A DNA stretch of 64,000 bases from Pseudoscleropodium purum (Eukaryota; Streptophyta; Bryopsida; Hypnales; Brachytheciaceae), in the NCBI GenBank assembly GCA_963969395.1, contig OZ017796.1:6822501-6886500 (forward strand), in the 5' to 3' direction. Numbering within the stretch: position 1 is the stretch's first letter; every line of letters begins with the position of its first letter. The notes under the pieces were generated by a model. It saw only the letters and a program-made list of their open reading frames with translations, made no database searches and had not been told where the DNA came from. Both the position numbers and the translations under genes were made by a program. Of the stretch, positions 25,261 through 36,840 are shown one piece after another.

Positions 25261-26195
25261 TTAACCCCTAAAATTCTTTGACTATATTTTTGCCAAAAAC
25301 ATTGTGAAATTGTCATTTCTTGTACAAGTTTCAAATTTTAGAAAAGAAACATTTTTGGACACATGTAACTATAGGATCTTGTAGTACATTGGTTTGAAAA
25401 GATGTGGAAAAGTTTTAAGAAATTTCTACCTTGTAGATTGCAAGACATTAGCATTTGAAGTGACAAAAAATCATTTTTTTTGTCCTTGTGAAAAATTGAA
25501 TAGTTGCACTTCACAAGGTCACATTTGTATAGAAAAATGTTCAAAATGGTGGTGCTTCTTTGAATTCATTCTTCAGGGCATGTTTGCTACATGTTGAAAA
25601 TTTTTAGATCATTGGAATTTGTACAACATATAGAGAAAAAATAATAAGTAGAAAGACATAGAGAATGATTCAAAATACTAAATTGTTAACAATTTATTTA
25701 AGGAATTGAAAAATGCCAATCCCAATGGTTGTAATGCTTTAATAAACAATCTTCACCTAATGCTTTTATTTTTTTTCCAAAAATACTAAAAATTGAGTTC
25801 AATAAAAGACTTCAAAGTTTATTTTGGAGTAGAGAATCCATAACTGCTTGCAAACTAAAACACTTCATAACTTCGAACTCATTGATCAAAATTGAATGAT
25901 TCAAAGCTTTCTATGTAAATATAAATCTAGAAAACCAATTTCAAATTTGGTTTTTTGAAAAAAATGATTTTTTCAAATCTGCCCAAACTGTCCAAGTTGA
26001 GAAACAAATTACATATTAGGCCATAACTTTTTATTCATATTTCCAAATATCCTAAAATTTAGTGCACATGAAAGACATTCCTCATCCACACCTTCTATTA
26101 AAATCTAGGCTAAAATCATAAAAATTTCTAGTCACACGTACTTGCCTAAAATTTTTATGTAGCCAAAAAATGTAGCTAGGTCCTTTAGGGATTAA
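25261..26195 (+). mobile_element. TTAA-bounded element, subfamily A copy 3
   Basis: Complete 935-bp copy. The left end is TTAACCCCTAAAATTC and the right end is AGGTCCTTTAGGGATTAA. Internal landmarks in order: TTGTCATTTCTTGTACAA, TAGGATCTTGTAGTA, AGAATGATTCAAAATAC, GGAATTGAAAAATGCCAA, TTTATTTTGGAGTAGAG and GCCATAACTTTT. A small open frame exists on each strand but is not maintained in the other copies. Confidence 0.8.
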
Positions 26196-26217
26196 TATTG
26201 CTCCACCTATCCTTTCA

Positions 26218-26535
26218 AATTGTTGAACATTTGGCACCTATTGTTTGGACTTTTTGACGAAGTTGTCAAATGAACCTTTAACTTATTGTTCTTGCACCTT
26301 GGGGGTGAAATATCCCCTTAAAATTGTTGAACATTTGGTGCTTATTGTTCTTGCACCTTGGGGGTGAAATATCCCCTTAAAATTGTTGAACATTTGGTAC
26401 TTATTGTTCTTGCACCTTTAAGGGTGAAATATCATCTCAAAATTGTCAAGTGAACTTTTAGCTTATTGTTCTTGCACCTTTAAGGGTGAAATATCCTTTC
26501 AAAATTGTTGAACATTTGGCCCATATTGTTTGGAC
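26218..26535. repeat. Tandem repeat array, unit about 60 bp
   Basis: Four main units are built from TTATTGTTCTTGCACCTT, GGGGTGAAATATCCCC or a variant, and AAAATTGTTGAACATTTGG. Both outer edges carry a longer form with TATTGTTTGGACTTT and AAGTTGT. The first two inner units are nearly identical, so the expansion is recent relative to the surroundings. Confidence 0.75.
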
Positions 26536-27317
26536 TTTGAGACCAAGTTGTGAAGTGGACTTTTACGATGCTCGCAGTAGGTAAGGCTTAAGTTTAGTTG
26601 TTTGACATGAATAAATGTCAATGACGATCTTAGTAGTTTTGTTGTACTTGTGTCACAGCAGTTTGACGTATAGTGACCGACTTTTACGGGACCTACCTGT
26701 AATTTGCTCGCAAAGAAAATTGAGAAGGAGGGTGGGTACAGACAGGGAGCTACGATGATGTGAAAATGAGGTTGCTGACATTTTAAGTTACTGTTCTGCT
26801 CAGCATTCAAAAGTCCAAACTGAAGCAGGAAATGGCTGTACTTTGCTTTGAGAGGAAGATGGCACGAGGGTTGTCTCTGGCACCCTTTTCTAGCTAGGTA
26901 ATTATTTGTCATAATCATAATATACACTTTGGAGCAGTTTTTAAAATTTAATTTTTTTTTAATACTGATCCCCAATAGCCAGCCACCTGGGTTGATGTTG
27001 TAGGCAAGTTATGTATAGGGCAATGCCCGAGGAGGAGGACATCTCGAGAAAAAAAAGGAGCAGACGAGGAGGGCGGCGGAGCCCAACAAGGAGGCCCTTT
27101 TTCTTTCCCCAAATGTCTGACAACAAGAGGTATTGTCCAACGTAAACCACAGGCATAAACCAACTTAATATTTTTGGATGACAGAAAAAAATTTGGATGA
27201 AAAATCTGTATTGGCCAATTATGCAGGTGAACTTGCATAATCAAGCATAATGGGAATGCTAACCCTAATTGGGGCATAGAAGCCACCCACATAATGAATG
27301 TGGCATGTCCCACCTGT
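26536..27317. other. Non-repeat island with weak coding character
   Basis: Somewhat GC-richer than its flanks. Minus-strand open stretches (about 26499-26975 and 26948-27313) overlap and together cover it, but neither shows a recognisable motif, and their amino acid composition suggests chance frames. It is probably an old gene remnant or unique spacer. Confidence 0.3.
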
Positions 27318-27730
27318 GGTTTAGGGATGGGGTGAACTGACCCTGCCTTGCTTCATTACCTTTTTCATCCCCAGGGGAAAACAAGAGACCTTTTTAATTG
27401 CCATGCATGATAAAATTTGGAAACTTGGAATTAATATTTGCAATCCAAGACCCCAAAAATTAGGGCCAGGATGAATTGCTCCTCTTCCTCGTTCCCAAGG
27501 GAAACCGCTTAAATTTTTATTTGCCATGCATGGTAAAATTTGCAAATTTTGAATTCATATTTGCAATCAAAGGCCCCAAAATTGGCTAGTAGGGGTGCAG
27601 AAGATAAATTAATGAAGCACAAGATAGGGGGTCTTTTTTTACATGCACCCCCAGATTGGCTTCAAGGGGACAAGTAAGGGGATGAATTCACCCCGGCCAA
27701 AATTAGCTATGAGTGGTGTCAAATGAAATT
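27318..27730. repeat. Repeat family E, copy 2
   Basis: It starts GGATGGGGTGAACTGACCC and contains two direct subunits sharing TTGCCATGCATG, TAAAATTTG and AATATTTGCAATC. It then has TTTTTTACATGCACCCCC and ends GGGGATGAATTCACCCCGG. This is the same order as 6930-7370. A short further piece with GGGGGTCAGTTCACCCTGG lies at 28368. Confidence 0.6.
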
Positions 27731-28478
27731 AATCAACCACTGAATAGAGGGGCTTTTTTTAATCACTCCGACATCCATTTTTTGGACGATGAACAGATTG
27801 AATTTTTTGTTTCGGTCTCATTCCTATTTGGATGAAAGTCATCCTAATTTTAGGTGATATTTTATTAAGTTCTTGTCTTATCTGATGGTTGAATTTGGTG
27901 TTACTAGAATACAAATTTCTTTGAAATTACAAATGCGGAAGTATGTCAAGTGGTCAAATTGCATTGACTCTAGTTCAAAACTAGATTAGCAAAAATGAGG
28001 TCTTAGGTGTAAAGAACACAAAAATTTCAAAAAATCACCACGTTAAGAGAACCTTGTTTTGAATCCATTCCAACAAGTTTTGCTCAAAAAATGATAATAT
28101 TTTGCTTGTAATCAAATTTTGAAGGAATTTTGAAATTTTCCTTTCCAAATTTATAGAAAAATATTGGTGATAGTATTGGAGAATCTAACCTACGGATGGA
28201 ATCTAGAATTCAAAATCTACAACTTTCCTTTGTATATCAATTCTAAAATATTCTTCCAAATAGCACTTTATAATGATTTTCTCCAAATCGCCAATTCTGG
28301 AAAAGAGTCCAGACGTTCCAAGGTTAAGAGTTAATTTGCAAGTTCTGGAGGAAGAGCAACAACTGAGGGGGTCAGTTCACCCTGGCCTGATAAGACTTAA
28401 GCTTATGGCTTCATGCACTGGTTCAGTTGGGATAACAGATATCAAAAACAATTAATGAATTGGACATCTTTTTTTTGT
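27731..28478. other. Intergenic DNA
   Basis: No gene was recognised. It includes the isolated family E end at about 28365-28395. Confidence 0.4.
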
Positions 28479-29626
28479 TTAACCCCTCGAATTCCATGAT
28501 TATATATTCAACAAAAACGCTCCAAAACTACCATTTTTAGTACAACTACTAAATTTTTGGAAAAAAAATTAGTTTTTGACACATGTAACCGTAGGATCTT
28601 GTAGTATGATGACTTGAAAACATGTGGTAAGAATTTCAGAAAATTTCACTATGTAGATCATAAGATATAAGCATTCAATTTCACCAAAACCATTTATTAA
28701 CCTTACAAAAAACCGGGCAGCTGCACTTCACAAGGTTACTTTTCTATGAAAAAATGATCAAAATGGTGGTGCTTCGTTGGATTAATTTTCCTAGACAAGT
28801 TGGCCAAATGCTTGAAGATTTTCAAATCATTTTGAATAGTACAACATATAGGAAAAAAATAGTAAGTAGGTAGTAGTAGAGAATGATTCAAAATACTAAT
28901 TTATTAAGAATTTAAATATGGAATTAAAAAATGCCAATCCCAATGGTTGAAATGTTTTAATAAATAATTTACATCCTAGGATTTTATTTTATTTCAAAAA
29001 TATTGAAAATTGGATAAGATAAAGGATTTCAAAGTTTATTTTAGAGTAGGAAATTCATCACTGCCCACAAACAAAAAATTCTCATAACTTTTGACTCGTT
29101 GATCAAAATGGAATGTTTCAAAGCTTTCCTTGTATATACAACTCTAGAAAACCAATTTCAAATTTTCGTTTATGAAAAAAGTGTGTTTTTCTAATCTGCC
29201 CAAACTGCCCAGTTACGCAAAAAAAATAACATATTAGGCTATAACTTTTGACTCCTATTTCCAAATGTCTTGAAGTTTGTTGCATATGAAAGATATTCCT
29301 CATCCTTTGTCTATTGCCTTTGTACAGTTTAGTTGTCAGGTTCTGTACTTTAGAAAAAAATAATTTTGAGCATACTTGACTTTGGCTGTTTCGTGCTTAG
29401 GTGAAAATTGCAAAAACAAACTTACGCTGGGGACTTGTTCCCCTAGTTTTGTGTTCTTTTACCTTATTTCAATGGAATTGATCCATGTGTTTCAAGGAAA
29501 AAAAAAGATGTTCCTCATCCACACCTTTTGATAAAATGTCAACCTACAATATGCAAATTTCTGGTCACAATGGCCTACGCAAAATTTCTATATAGCCAAA
29601 AAACACAGTCCGACCCTTTAGGGGTT
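28479..29626 (+). mobile_element. TTAA-bounded element, subfamily A copy 4, with insertion
   Basis: The left end is TTAACCCCTCGAATTCC and the right end is GACCCTTTAGGGGTT. Internal landmarks match the other A copies (CCAAAACTACCATTTTTAGT, TAGGATCTTGTAGTA, GAATGATTCAAAATAC). It is interrupted by a 200-bp insertion at 29306-29505. Without the insertion and one duplicated target it is about 933 bp, the same as its relatives. Its right end runs directly into copy 5. Confidence 0.8.
29306..29505 (+). mobile_element. Poly-A retroinsertion (probable truncated LINE)
   Basis: The insertion is flanked by a 15-bp direct duplication, AGATATTCCTCATCC (29291-29305) and AGATGTTCCTCATCC (29506-29520). It ends in an A-run after TTTCAAGG, and the other A copies have a single uninterrupted site. 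Target duplication of this length plus a 3' A-tail is the mark of target-primed reverse transcription. The tail context (TTATTTCAATGGAATT) resembles the 3' end of plant LINEs, so a 5'-truncated LINE is the first choice. A SINE or processed transcript is possible. No open frame. Confidence 0.75.
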
Positions 29627-30553
29627 TTCACCAAAAACGCTCCAAAATTGCCATTTTTGATACAAGCATCAAATTTTAGATGAAAAACATTTTTGGACAT
29701 ATTTAACCATAGGATCTTGTAGTAAATTAGATTGAAAAGATGTAGAAAAAATTTTATAATTTTTCACCGTGCTAATTGTAAGATAATAATGTTTGAAAGT
29801 GACAAAAATCATTTTTTGGGGCTTGTGAAATACGGGCAACTGCACTTCAAAAGGTCACATTTATATGAAAAAATGTCTAAAATGGTGGTTACTCTTTGGA
29901 TTCATTTTTCAAGACAAGTTCGCTGGATACTTGAAAATTTTCAAATCATTTGGAATCATACAACATATAGGAGAAAAATAGTAAGTAGAGAGGAGTAGAG
30001 AATGATTCAAAATACTAAATTGTTAACAATTTATTTATGGAATTGAGAAATGCCAATCTCAATGATTGTAATGTTGTAATAAATAATTTACATCCAATGT
30101 TTTTATTTTTTTCTAAAAATATTGAAAATTGAGTTAAACAAAGGACTTCAAAGTTTGTTTTAGATTAGAGATTCAATAACAACCCACAAACTCCCACAAA
30201 TTAAAATCCCTCATAACTTTTGACTCATTGATCAAAATGGAATTATTCAAAGCTTTCCAAGTATATATAAATCTAGAGAATTAATTTCAAATTTTAATTT
30301 CTTCAAAAAATTAATTTTTAAAGAAGTTTCTTTTGTTGCCCAGGCTTCTCGTCGAGCATAAAAAAATTACATATCATACAATAACTTTTTAAACATGTAG
30401 TCAAAAGTTATGAAAATTGTTGGGCCTTAAAGCTACTCCTTGGGCACATGTTGTGTTAAAATTTCAGTGAAAAAAAATAAAAAGTCCATTTGTAGTGAGT
30501 TGTCCAAAATTTACATGTTGCCAAAAAACACGGTTTGGGCATTTAGTGGTTAA
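29627..30553 (+). mobile_element. TTAA-bounded element, subfamily A copy 5
   Basis: Joined to copy 4 without a spacer. It lacks its own first 25 or so bases (the TTAACCCCTAAA end) and starts at TTCACCAAAAACGCTCC. It then follows the standard A order and ends GCATTTAGTGGTTAA. Non-coding. Confidence 0.75.
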
Positions 30554-31134
30554 TTAGCATTGTTTTGAACAAACTGGATTTTTTTTAAATGAAAAAGGCG
30601 ATAGCAACGGAGGACATCAGGGAACATTTCATCGGTTGCAGTGAACGGTTACAGGAATCATTTGGTAAATAATGACGGAGTTTGGGTTGAAATCCCCACA
30701 AATCCCCTCGTGGGGTTGAAAAATCCCTGCATGGTTTGGGTGTACCAAATATTATCACATCCTGTATGTGGTGCAGGTTTGGGGGAAGAATTTGTTCCAG
30801 GGAATACCTTCAGTAGCTTTCTCAGTTTCCGAAGAATAAAAACAGAAAAAAAAAAAAAATTGAAACACTGATACAAAAACCAACTTTAGATCAACAGTCA
30901 ATTATAAAGAAATGTTAAAGTGATATGAAGAGCATCCCCTCCAAAATTCCTGAATGCTAAGCTTACACAACAATCAATGTGGATGGGTGGGTTCAATGAT
31001 TGATATTCCAATTTTCCAAACAATGTCACTTACTACTTCCTCCATCTCAATATAAATATCCACATTAGAACCTCATATTTATTTTATACCAATTTCCTTA
31101 ATTATATTATAAATCAAACTATATATCACCACAA
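30554..31134. other. Intergenic DNA
   Basis: No gene was assigned. A GC-richer patch at 30600-30830 is open in plus and minus frames but shows no recognisable protein. The string TACTACTTCCTCCATCTC at about 31030 resembles a Stowaway-type end without a partner. Confidence 0.35.
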
Positions 31135-32267
31135 TTAATCCTTTCAGGACTTGATCCATTATGAAATGGTTAAACTTCTTATCTGAGCTAATTTTAGCCT
31201 TTTCAATAGCAGTCAAACAACAATATGATATTTTTACTACTTGAAACTCTGAATTCTATATCACTTTGAGAATTTGCAATTTGTTCCATAAAAATTTCTA
31301 ATTGTTATCATTTTTGTTGCAAAAAATGAACATAAATGAGTAAAAATAGCAAAAATAATTCAAATTATTTGAAATTTTTTCGGGAGGTAAAGGTAGCAAT
31401 AAAGATTAGCAGGAAAAATTTTCAATTGGTTATTTTATTTTTTACACCCAAAATAGCCACATCAAACACCTTGAAGTCAAATTTGACTATCAAACCAAAT
31501 TTATCCTTTTATTAAATTGATGTACAAAATTTTTATATTTTTTGCTAGTAGAAAAATTAAATTTCTATTTATTTTGAATTTTTTTTAATAATTATGAAGG
31601 AAAAATAAAATTATTGTGATTTTTCAAAGCTAAAGGTGAAAAAAAAATTATATCAATTACAATATATACATTAGAAGAAATTTGAAGGCACTAGAAGCTC
31701 GTTTCAGGCCTGTTCTCCCATAGCTATTTCCCACAATGAAGAGAACAACCCGTTGTTAGAATTTAAAAAAAAAAATTAATCTCTAAATGAAAAAAAAAAA
31801 TTGAAAAAAATGGAGGGGGGACAATGATGTGACAAGGTCTCGACCACATTAGCATTCTAGTTCTGACGCTGCATTGGTCCTGTTCCTAGCTTGATAACTC
31901 ACAAGCTTCTGGAGCCCTCAAACTTCTTCTAATGTTAGAATAATCTATAATTTTTACTGTAAATGAAGAGTGGAATGAAAAACATAATTTCATAATTTAA
32001 ATTCAAAATACATTTAAAAAAAAAGAAAATATAAATGAAAAGCACACTATATTGTGTCATTTGGATTTTAACATAGGGAGCTTTCAATTGCAATAACTCT
32101 TTCAATTTTTGACATTTCTCAAAACTTTAAAATGGAATAGAAACAAAACTTGTCAAGCTTTTTTTTCTTAGTTAAAATCAAATTCCAAAAGTAATTATTT
32201 TAACAGTTGTCATCAAGGTTGACCAAGATGCATCCACTTTTGGGATGCTTGCACATTTAGGGGTTAA
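31135..32267 (+). mobile_element. TTAA-bounded element, subfamily C copy 2, with nested element
   Basis: The left end is TTAATCCTTTCAGGACTTGA and the right end is GCACATTTAGGGGTTAA. Apart from the nested 266-bp element at 31669-31934 it aligns with 21915-22780 over its whole length (867 bp against 866 bp). The best-preserved pair of copies in the window. Confidence 0.85.
31669..31934. mobile_element. 266-bp nested inverted-repeat element
   Basis: The ends are CATTAGAAGAAATTTGAAGGC and its inverse GCCCTCAAACTTCTTCTAATG with few mismatches; the outer 11 bp are perfect. The core has two A-rich runs and is GC-richer than its host. The paralogous site at 22455 is empty: the sequence joins ATATATA directly to TTAGAATAATC. 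No duplicated target is evident at the junctions. Non-coding, MITE-like, superfamily unknown. Confidence 0.8.
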
Positions 32268-33182
32268 TGAAGAACAATGAAAAAACACTCTATTAAGCCA
32301 TATTTTATTCACATTAAAATTTTGGAAGGATTTTTAATTATCCATTTTATATTTTTTGATAAATATAAGTGAGTGCAATGATGGATGTAATTCTATTGAT
32401 AATTATGTATAATACATCTATTATAATTTAAATATAGTTCTAATTTTTGTTTAAAATTCATCATTACATTATTATTGTAAGTTGTATTATTCTTATCACA
32501 TCTTTTCATTTGTTAAAATTCGACCTACACAAAATAGTGAAATTAGGTTGCCTTAACAATTAGGTTGCCTTACATCAAGAAAGTTACTTTACAAGCTATC
32601 AAAGTCAAAAAATGTTTCAAATTTTTTTTTCATTTGTACACATAGAGATTCATTAGTCCCAATTACAACAATACCTAATTCAAAAGTAATATATTCTTGC
32701 ACAATAATTGAAAATATTTATATAGTGTCAAAAGTCAAGAAATTAGCATGGGGCAACCTAATTTCACTATTTTGTGTAGCTTAATCCTTAAAGGCTGGTC
32801 AATGGTTTGGAACAATGGCTAATCCCTACAAGAGTTTTTTAGAATTAGAAAAGTAGATTTAAAGATTTTGAGGCCAAATAAATTATGACTTAAGAACAGT
32901 CAAGACTTTGAGATAATTTTTTTGCAAGTTTTCTTCCTTGTTTATGCTCTATACATATTGTTTTAAAATTTACACTAATTAAAATGTGAAGCACTAAGTG
33001 ATCAAACTACTTTGATTTATTTCAATAATGTGTATGACACTGATTTGTCTCAATTGCACTATTTATTGAATAATTAAATTAGTACATGCAAAATATCACT
33101 ATATTTGATCGATTTCTTTGAAAATAAAAATTTGAAGATGAAAAAATTAAGTAGCATTAGTAGATTAAGTAGCATTGGTAAA
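32268..33182. other. AT-rich intergenic DNA with a local inverted repeat
   Basis: No gene. CTACACAAAATAGTGAAATTAGG near 32523 recurs in inverse form (CCTAATTTCACTATTTTGTG) near 32757, bracketing about 250 bp; this may be another small inverted-repeat element. Confidence 0.5.
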
Positions 33183-34113
33183 TTAACCCCTAAAGGACTA
33201 ACATGCATTTTTTTGATTATATAGCAATTTTGGATAGGAATGAGGATTTGTATATTTTAAGTTGAAATTTAAAAAAAAAAGTGTGGATGAGGAATATCTT
33301 TCATATGCACTAAATTTCATAGCATTTGGAAATATGAGTCAAAAGTTATAGTGTAGTATGTTATTTTTCTTCTGTAAATGAGCAATTTAGGTAAATCATA
33401 AAAAATCACTTTTTTCATAAATAAAAATTTGAAATTGATTTTCAAGATTTATACATATGTGGAAAGTTTTGAATCATTCCATTTTGATCAATGAGTCAAA
33501 AGTTATGAGGATTTTTTGTTTGTGGACAATTATAGATTCTTTACTCCAAAATAAACGTTGAAGTCCTTTATCTTACTCAATTTTCAATATTTAAAAAAAA
33601 TAATAATATCACAAGATGTAGATTGTTTATTACAACATTGCATCCATTGGAATTGGCATTTTTCAATTCCATTATTAAATTCTTAACAATTTAGTATTTT
33701 GCATCATTCTCTACTACTACCTACTTACTATTTTTTTCCTATGTATTGTACAATTCCAAATGATTTGAAAATTTTCAAACATGTGGAAAACTTGTCTAGG
33801 AAAAGAATCTAAAGAATCACTACCATTTTGGACCTTTTTTAATAGAAAAGTGAGCCTTGTGAAGTATTGTTGCTCTGCTTTTTGTAGGGCCAAAAAAATG
33901 ATTTCAATGAATTTGAATGCTTATATCTTGCAATCCCTGCTGTGGAAATATCTAAAATTTGTATCACATGTTTTCAAGCAAGCATACTATAAGATTCCAT
34001 AGGTATATGTGTCAAAAAAAGTGTATTTTTTCAAAAATTTGGTACTTGTACTAAAAATGACAAATTTTCAAGCATATCTTGTAAAAACATAGCCATAAAA
34101 CAATAGAGGTTAA
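33183..34113 (-). mobile_element. TTAA-bounded element, subfamily A copy 6, inverted
   Basis: Complete 931-bp copy in reverse orientation. It starts TTAACCCCTAAAGGACTAAC and ends CAATAGAGGTTAA. Landmarks appear as inverses of the other A copies: TCAAAAGTTATAGTG, TTTACTCCAAAATAAAC, AATTGGCATTTTTCAATTCC and GCATCATTCTCTACTAC. It has the clearest TTAACCCCTAAAGGAC end in the window. Confidence 0.82.
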
Positions 34114-34809
34114 ATACTTATAAATTAAGTAGCACTGGCAAAGTTTGCCTTTGATGTATGATGTTTTCTTCTTCATTAAATAGCTTTTTCTAAGTTTTAG
34201 TTTTTTTTTTGTTGCAAATGAGTCATTTGTACAAATTTGCTTTTCATTCCCTTGACCCATAGTGTACATCCTTCAACTACTTGATGTTATATTTCTAGTA
34301 TGTACTTCATCCATTTCATATTGATTTTTCTATAAGGTCTTAAAAATCTTCATCATCCATCATCCATACTTGTTAATTCTCTTTGACTAACATCAATCCA
34401 TCATTGGATTTGGCTCAAGCGTGGCACCCCAAATTTTATCTTTCCCATTCTAGAGTAGCTACAATGAGAATGGATTTTTTTGTACATGACAATGCTATGA
34501 AGAATTAACTTTGAAATGCTATGAAGGATAAAAGTGTTTGATAAAAATATAGAAAGAAAGAATGTACCTTTTTATCTAGAAATGTAATCATTTTATTCTA
34601 CTTTGGTGATTGGCCCATGCATTTCTAGAATTAATCTTTAAGAGTCCTTGACATGAGGGGAAATGTAGATTGGAGGCTTGTTGGGACAAATAAATGATGG
34701 CTTAAAAATAACCTAGACAAAAGATCTTTATTTTTGTAATTTTTTCTTTCCTTCCCATCCAAATGTGAAAAAATTTAGTGGAACCTCATACAAAAACCAC
34801 AAAGTACCA
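34114..34809. other. AT-rich intergenic DNA
   Basis: Nothing recognised. Confidence 0.45.
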
Positions 34810-35131
34810 ACATTAGAAGAAAATTGCATTGAACTTGTCAAAAACTTTTTTTTTGGGCAAAACTGGGTTTTACCTAGAAGAAATTGTATTGTATTCAATA
34901 GGAAAGTATAGAATCTATTTTGTTGAGTTCTCCCTTCGTAATGCATAATTTTGCATTGAAACATTGGAAAGCATAATTTGACAAGTAAAACAAAGATTTT
35001 TAACAAGTAAAATGCAGAATTTTGTGTTGGAACGCAAAATTCTACATTACAAAGAGAGAATTCAACAAAATGGATTCCGTACTTTTCTATTGAGTAAAAT
35101 GCAATTTTTGACAAATTCAACACAATTTTCA
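34810..35131. mobile_element. Inverted-repeat (hairpin) element about 320 bp
   Basis: The left arm contains ATTGCATTGAACTTGTCAAAAA, then AATAGGAAAGTATAGAATC, TTTTGTTGAGTTCTC and GTAATGCATAATTTTGC. The right arm (about 35030-35131) carries the inverses GCAAAATTCTACATTAC, GAGAATTCAACAAAATGG, GTACTTTTCTATTGAG and TTTTTGACAAATTCAA. A minus-strand open stretch over the hairpin arises from the palindrome and is not a gene. Ends are approximate. Confidence 0.65.
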
Positions 35132-35353
35132 TCATTTGCAAATGATTACACTAATCAAATCTCTACAATATAGATTATTATTTTTTAATATATTTGAATG
35201 TACTTCATTTGTTTCACATAGCTTCAATATTAGGTTCTTGAAGACCTATATAATTCATCCTATAGGATACTTAAAACTACTACACTTGGTGATTAAGACC
35301 AATAAAAAAAATTGAAAAAATTGAAAAATAAATAATTAATTAATTAAAAAAAT

Positions 35354-35385
<32 letters not shown>

Positions 35386-35879
35386 TAAAATTAACAATTA
35401 GAATATTTTGGTGACCACTTTGATCATAGGAGGCAATGTTCTTCCATGGTTAAGGTGAGTGTAGTATTATGTATAGAATGATATTCTATGTTATTAACTT
35501 TGAAAACTTATGAAATGTAAAATTTCAAAAGAATTTTTGTTGGATTATTTGGTCACCAAAATAGTAGGCTTAGAAAAATGTTGCTTTTTCAATGCACATA
35601 CTATAGACCACTTGCACCCAAGGATAGCCTCAATGATTCTTGACTTGCTTTTATAGAAACCTTTGCTCCACTATCACTCTTCTATCGGAAATTGACAAAA
35701 TAGGTTCTTTAAAAAATGGCCTGACCTCACAACAATTAAAGGCCCTATAATTGACATCAAATTGTAGATTGAAAAAGATCTAGTTGTCAAACTTGCTCTC
35801 AATATGTGGTGATGTGTGGTGAAGAGCATGAGAAGGTCGCAATTGGCTAGTGATAGAAGTGACAAGTAGCTAGTGATAA
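35132..35879. other. Intergenic DNA with microsatellite
   Basis: Contains the TA/CA microsatellite at about 35351-35386. No gene was seen. Confidence 0.5.
35351..35386. repeat. Compound (TA)n(CA)n microsatellite
   Basis: A run of about ten TA units passes directly into about seven AC units. Simple-sequence repeat, probably length-polymorphic. Confidence 0.9.
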
Positions 35880-36165
35880 GGTAGGCACCTCCTAATGCAC
35901 CATTGACCCAAAATTGCCAACATCATTGTGCATACATCTCCAAAATCAATATATACCTAAGTGGAAGAAATAATTTTTAGGTCCCAAGCCCTCCAAAAAG
36001 TTTGATTCTTCATAACTTTTGCATTCGTTATCCAAATGTGACATTCTTTAGTGCAATGGAACTTTTTTTTTCACTTGCCACCAAGAAAGTATGAAAATTT
36101 GACTAGTCTAATAATAATAACTAGTCATGGTAACAAGAAGTGGCGATTTGGAGGGACTTACCTTA
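35880..36165 (+). mobile_element. Short TIR element, family F copy 1
   Basis: The left end is AAGGTAGGCACCTCC and the right end is GAGGGACTTACCTTA, which are inverses with a few mismatches. The interior order (GTGGAAGAAAT, TAATAACTTTTGCAT or CATAACTTTTGCATT, TTATCCAAATG, AAATTTGACTAGTCTAA) matches 44078-44340. About 285 bp, non-coding. Confidence 0.7.
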
Positions 36166-36840
36166 GAAGCCCCATCTAGTTGGCACATGGTCTACGAATC
36201 ACCCTAAACAGTGGAAAGAGATGGGATCAATGATCAACAGAGTGGGGTCACAATGCAAGATTTCACATTGCCCTCCACTCGTGATTGCTCTTGGGCCCCC
36301 AACAATCCCTCTTTTGCTATAGAACCCACCTAGATAGTGAAACTTTTTAAGGTATGTTTGCCCTTGGTGTTTAAGAGTGTTGTTATTGAGGGTCTTAAGA
36401 ACGAATTTAGACTTACTTCTGGACCCAATTCACATTCCAAACGTCACCCCAAACACTAAGTGTGAACATACCTTCAACAGATTGAATTCATTTAGCTATT
36501 TAACTACCACCGCGATACCGCGTCCGATTGAGGCCCAAAAGTCTCTGAACACTTGTTTTTCTGACCCCGGAACAACACCGTCCCTGCCCGCAGGTTCAGT
36601 TGTGCCGCCGCAAACAAGTGGCCCAGGAAGAAATTGTACATCTTCCATGACTTTTGGAGACCCAATTTCATAAGAAAGTCGGCCGGCTGGTGTTGGTGAC
36701 ATTTGTCATCGGGAGCGCGTAGCATTGCGAAGCCTGGTGGCGTGCACCGGCAGAGGAAAGAGTCGGACTCAGAATTGTCTACTCGATTGTGGTGGGCAAT
36801 TCGAACCATTGGATTAGGAAGACGTTCCACAGACTTGCGA
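36166..36840. other. GC-richer upstream region
   Basis: Base composition rises towards the downstream gene. Overlapping open stretches at 36377-36830 on both strands lack recognisable motifs. It is most likely promoter-distal sequence of the TXNL4B-like gene; an upstream divergent transcript is possible but unsupported. Confidence 0.4.

Noticed and set aside
26499..27313. Overlapping minus-strand open stretches of 158 and 121 residues
   Set aside because: No recognised similarity; one overlaps the 60-bp tandem array and both are of low-information composition.
31025..31134. Stowaway-like end TACTACTTCCTCCATCTC
   Set aside because: No inverse partner was found, and similar strings near 34295 and 35195 point the same way and also lack partners.
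34728..35141. 137-residue minus-strand open stretch
   Set aside because: It lies over a hairpin element, and its sequence is internally palindromic (residue blocks rich in F, N and Q repeat), which explains the openness.
36377..36830. Overlapping open stretches on both strands upstream of the TXNL4B-like gene
   Set aside because: No recognisable motif, overlapping frames with equal claims, and no splice partners.
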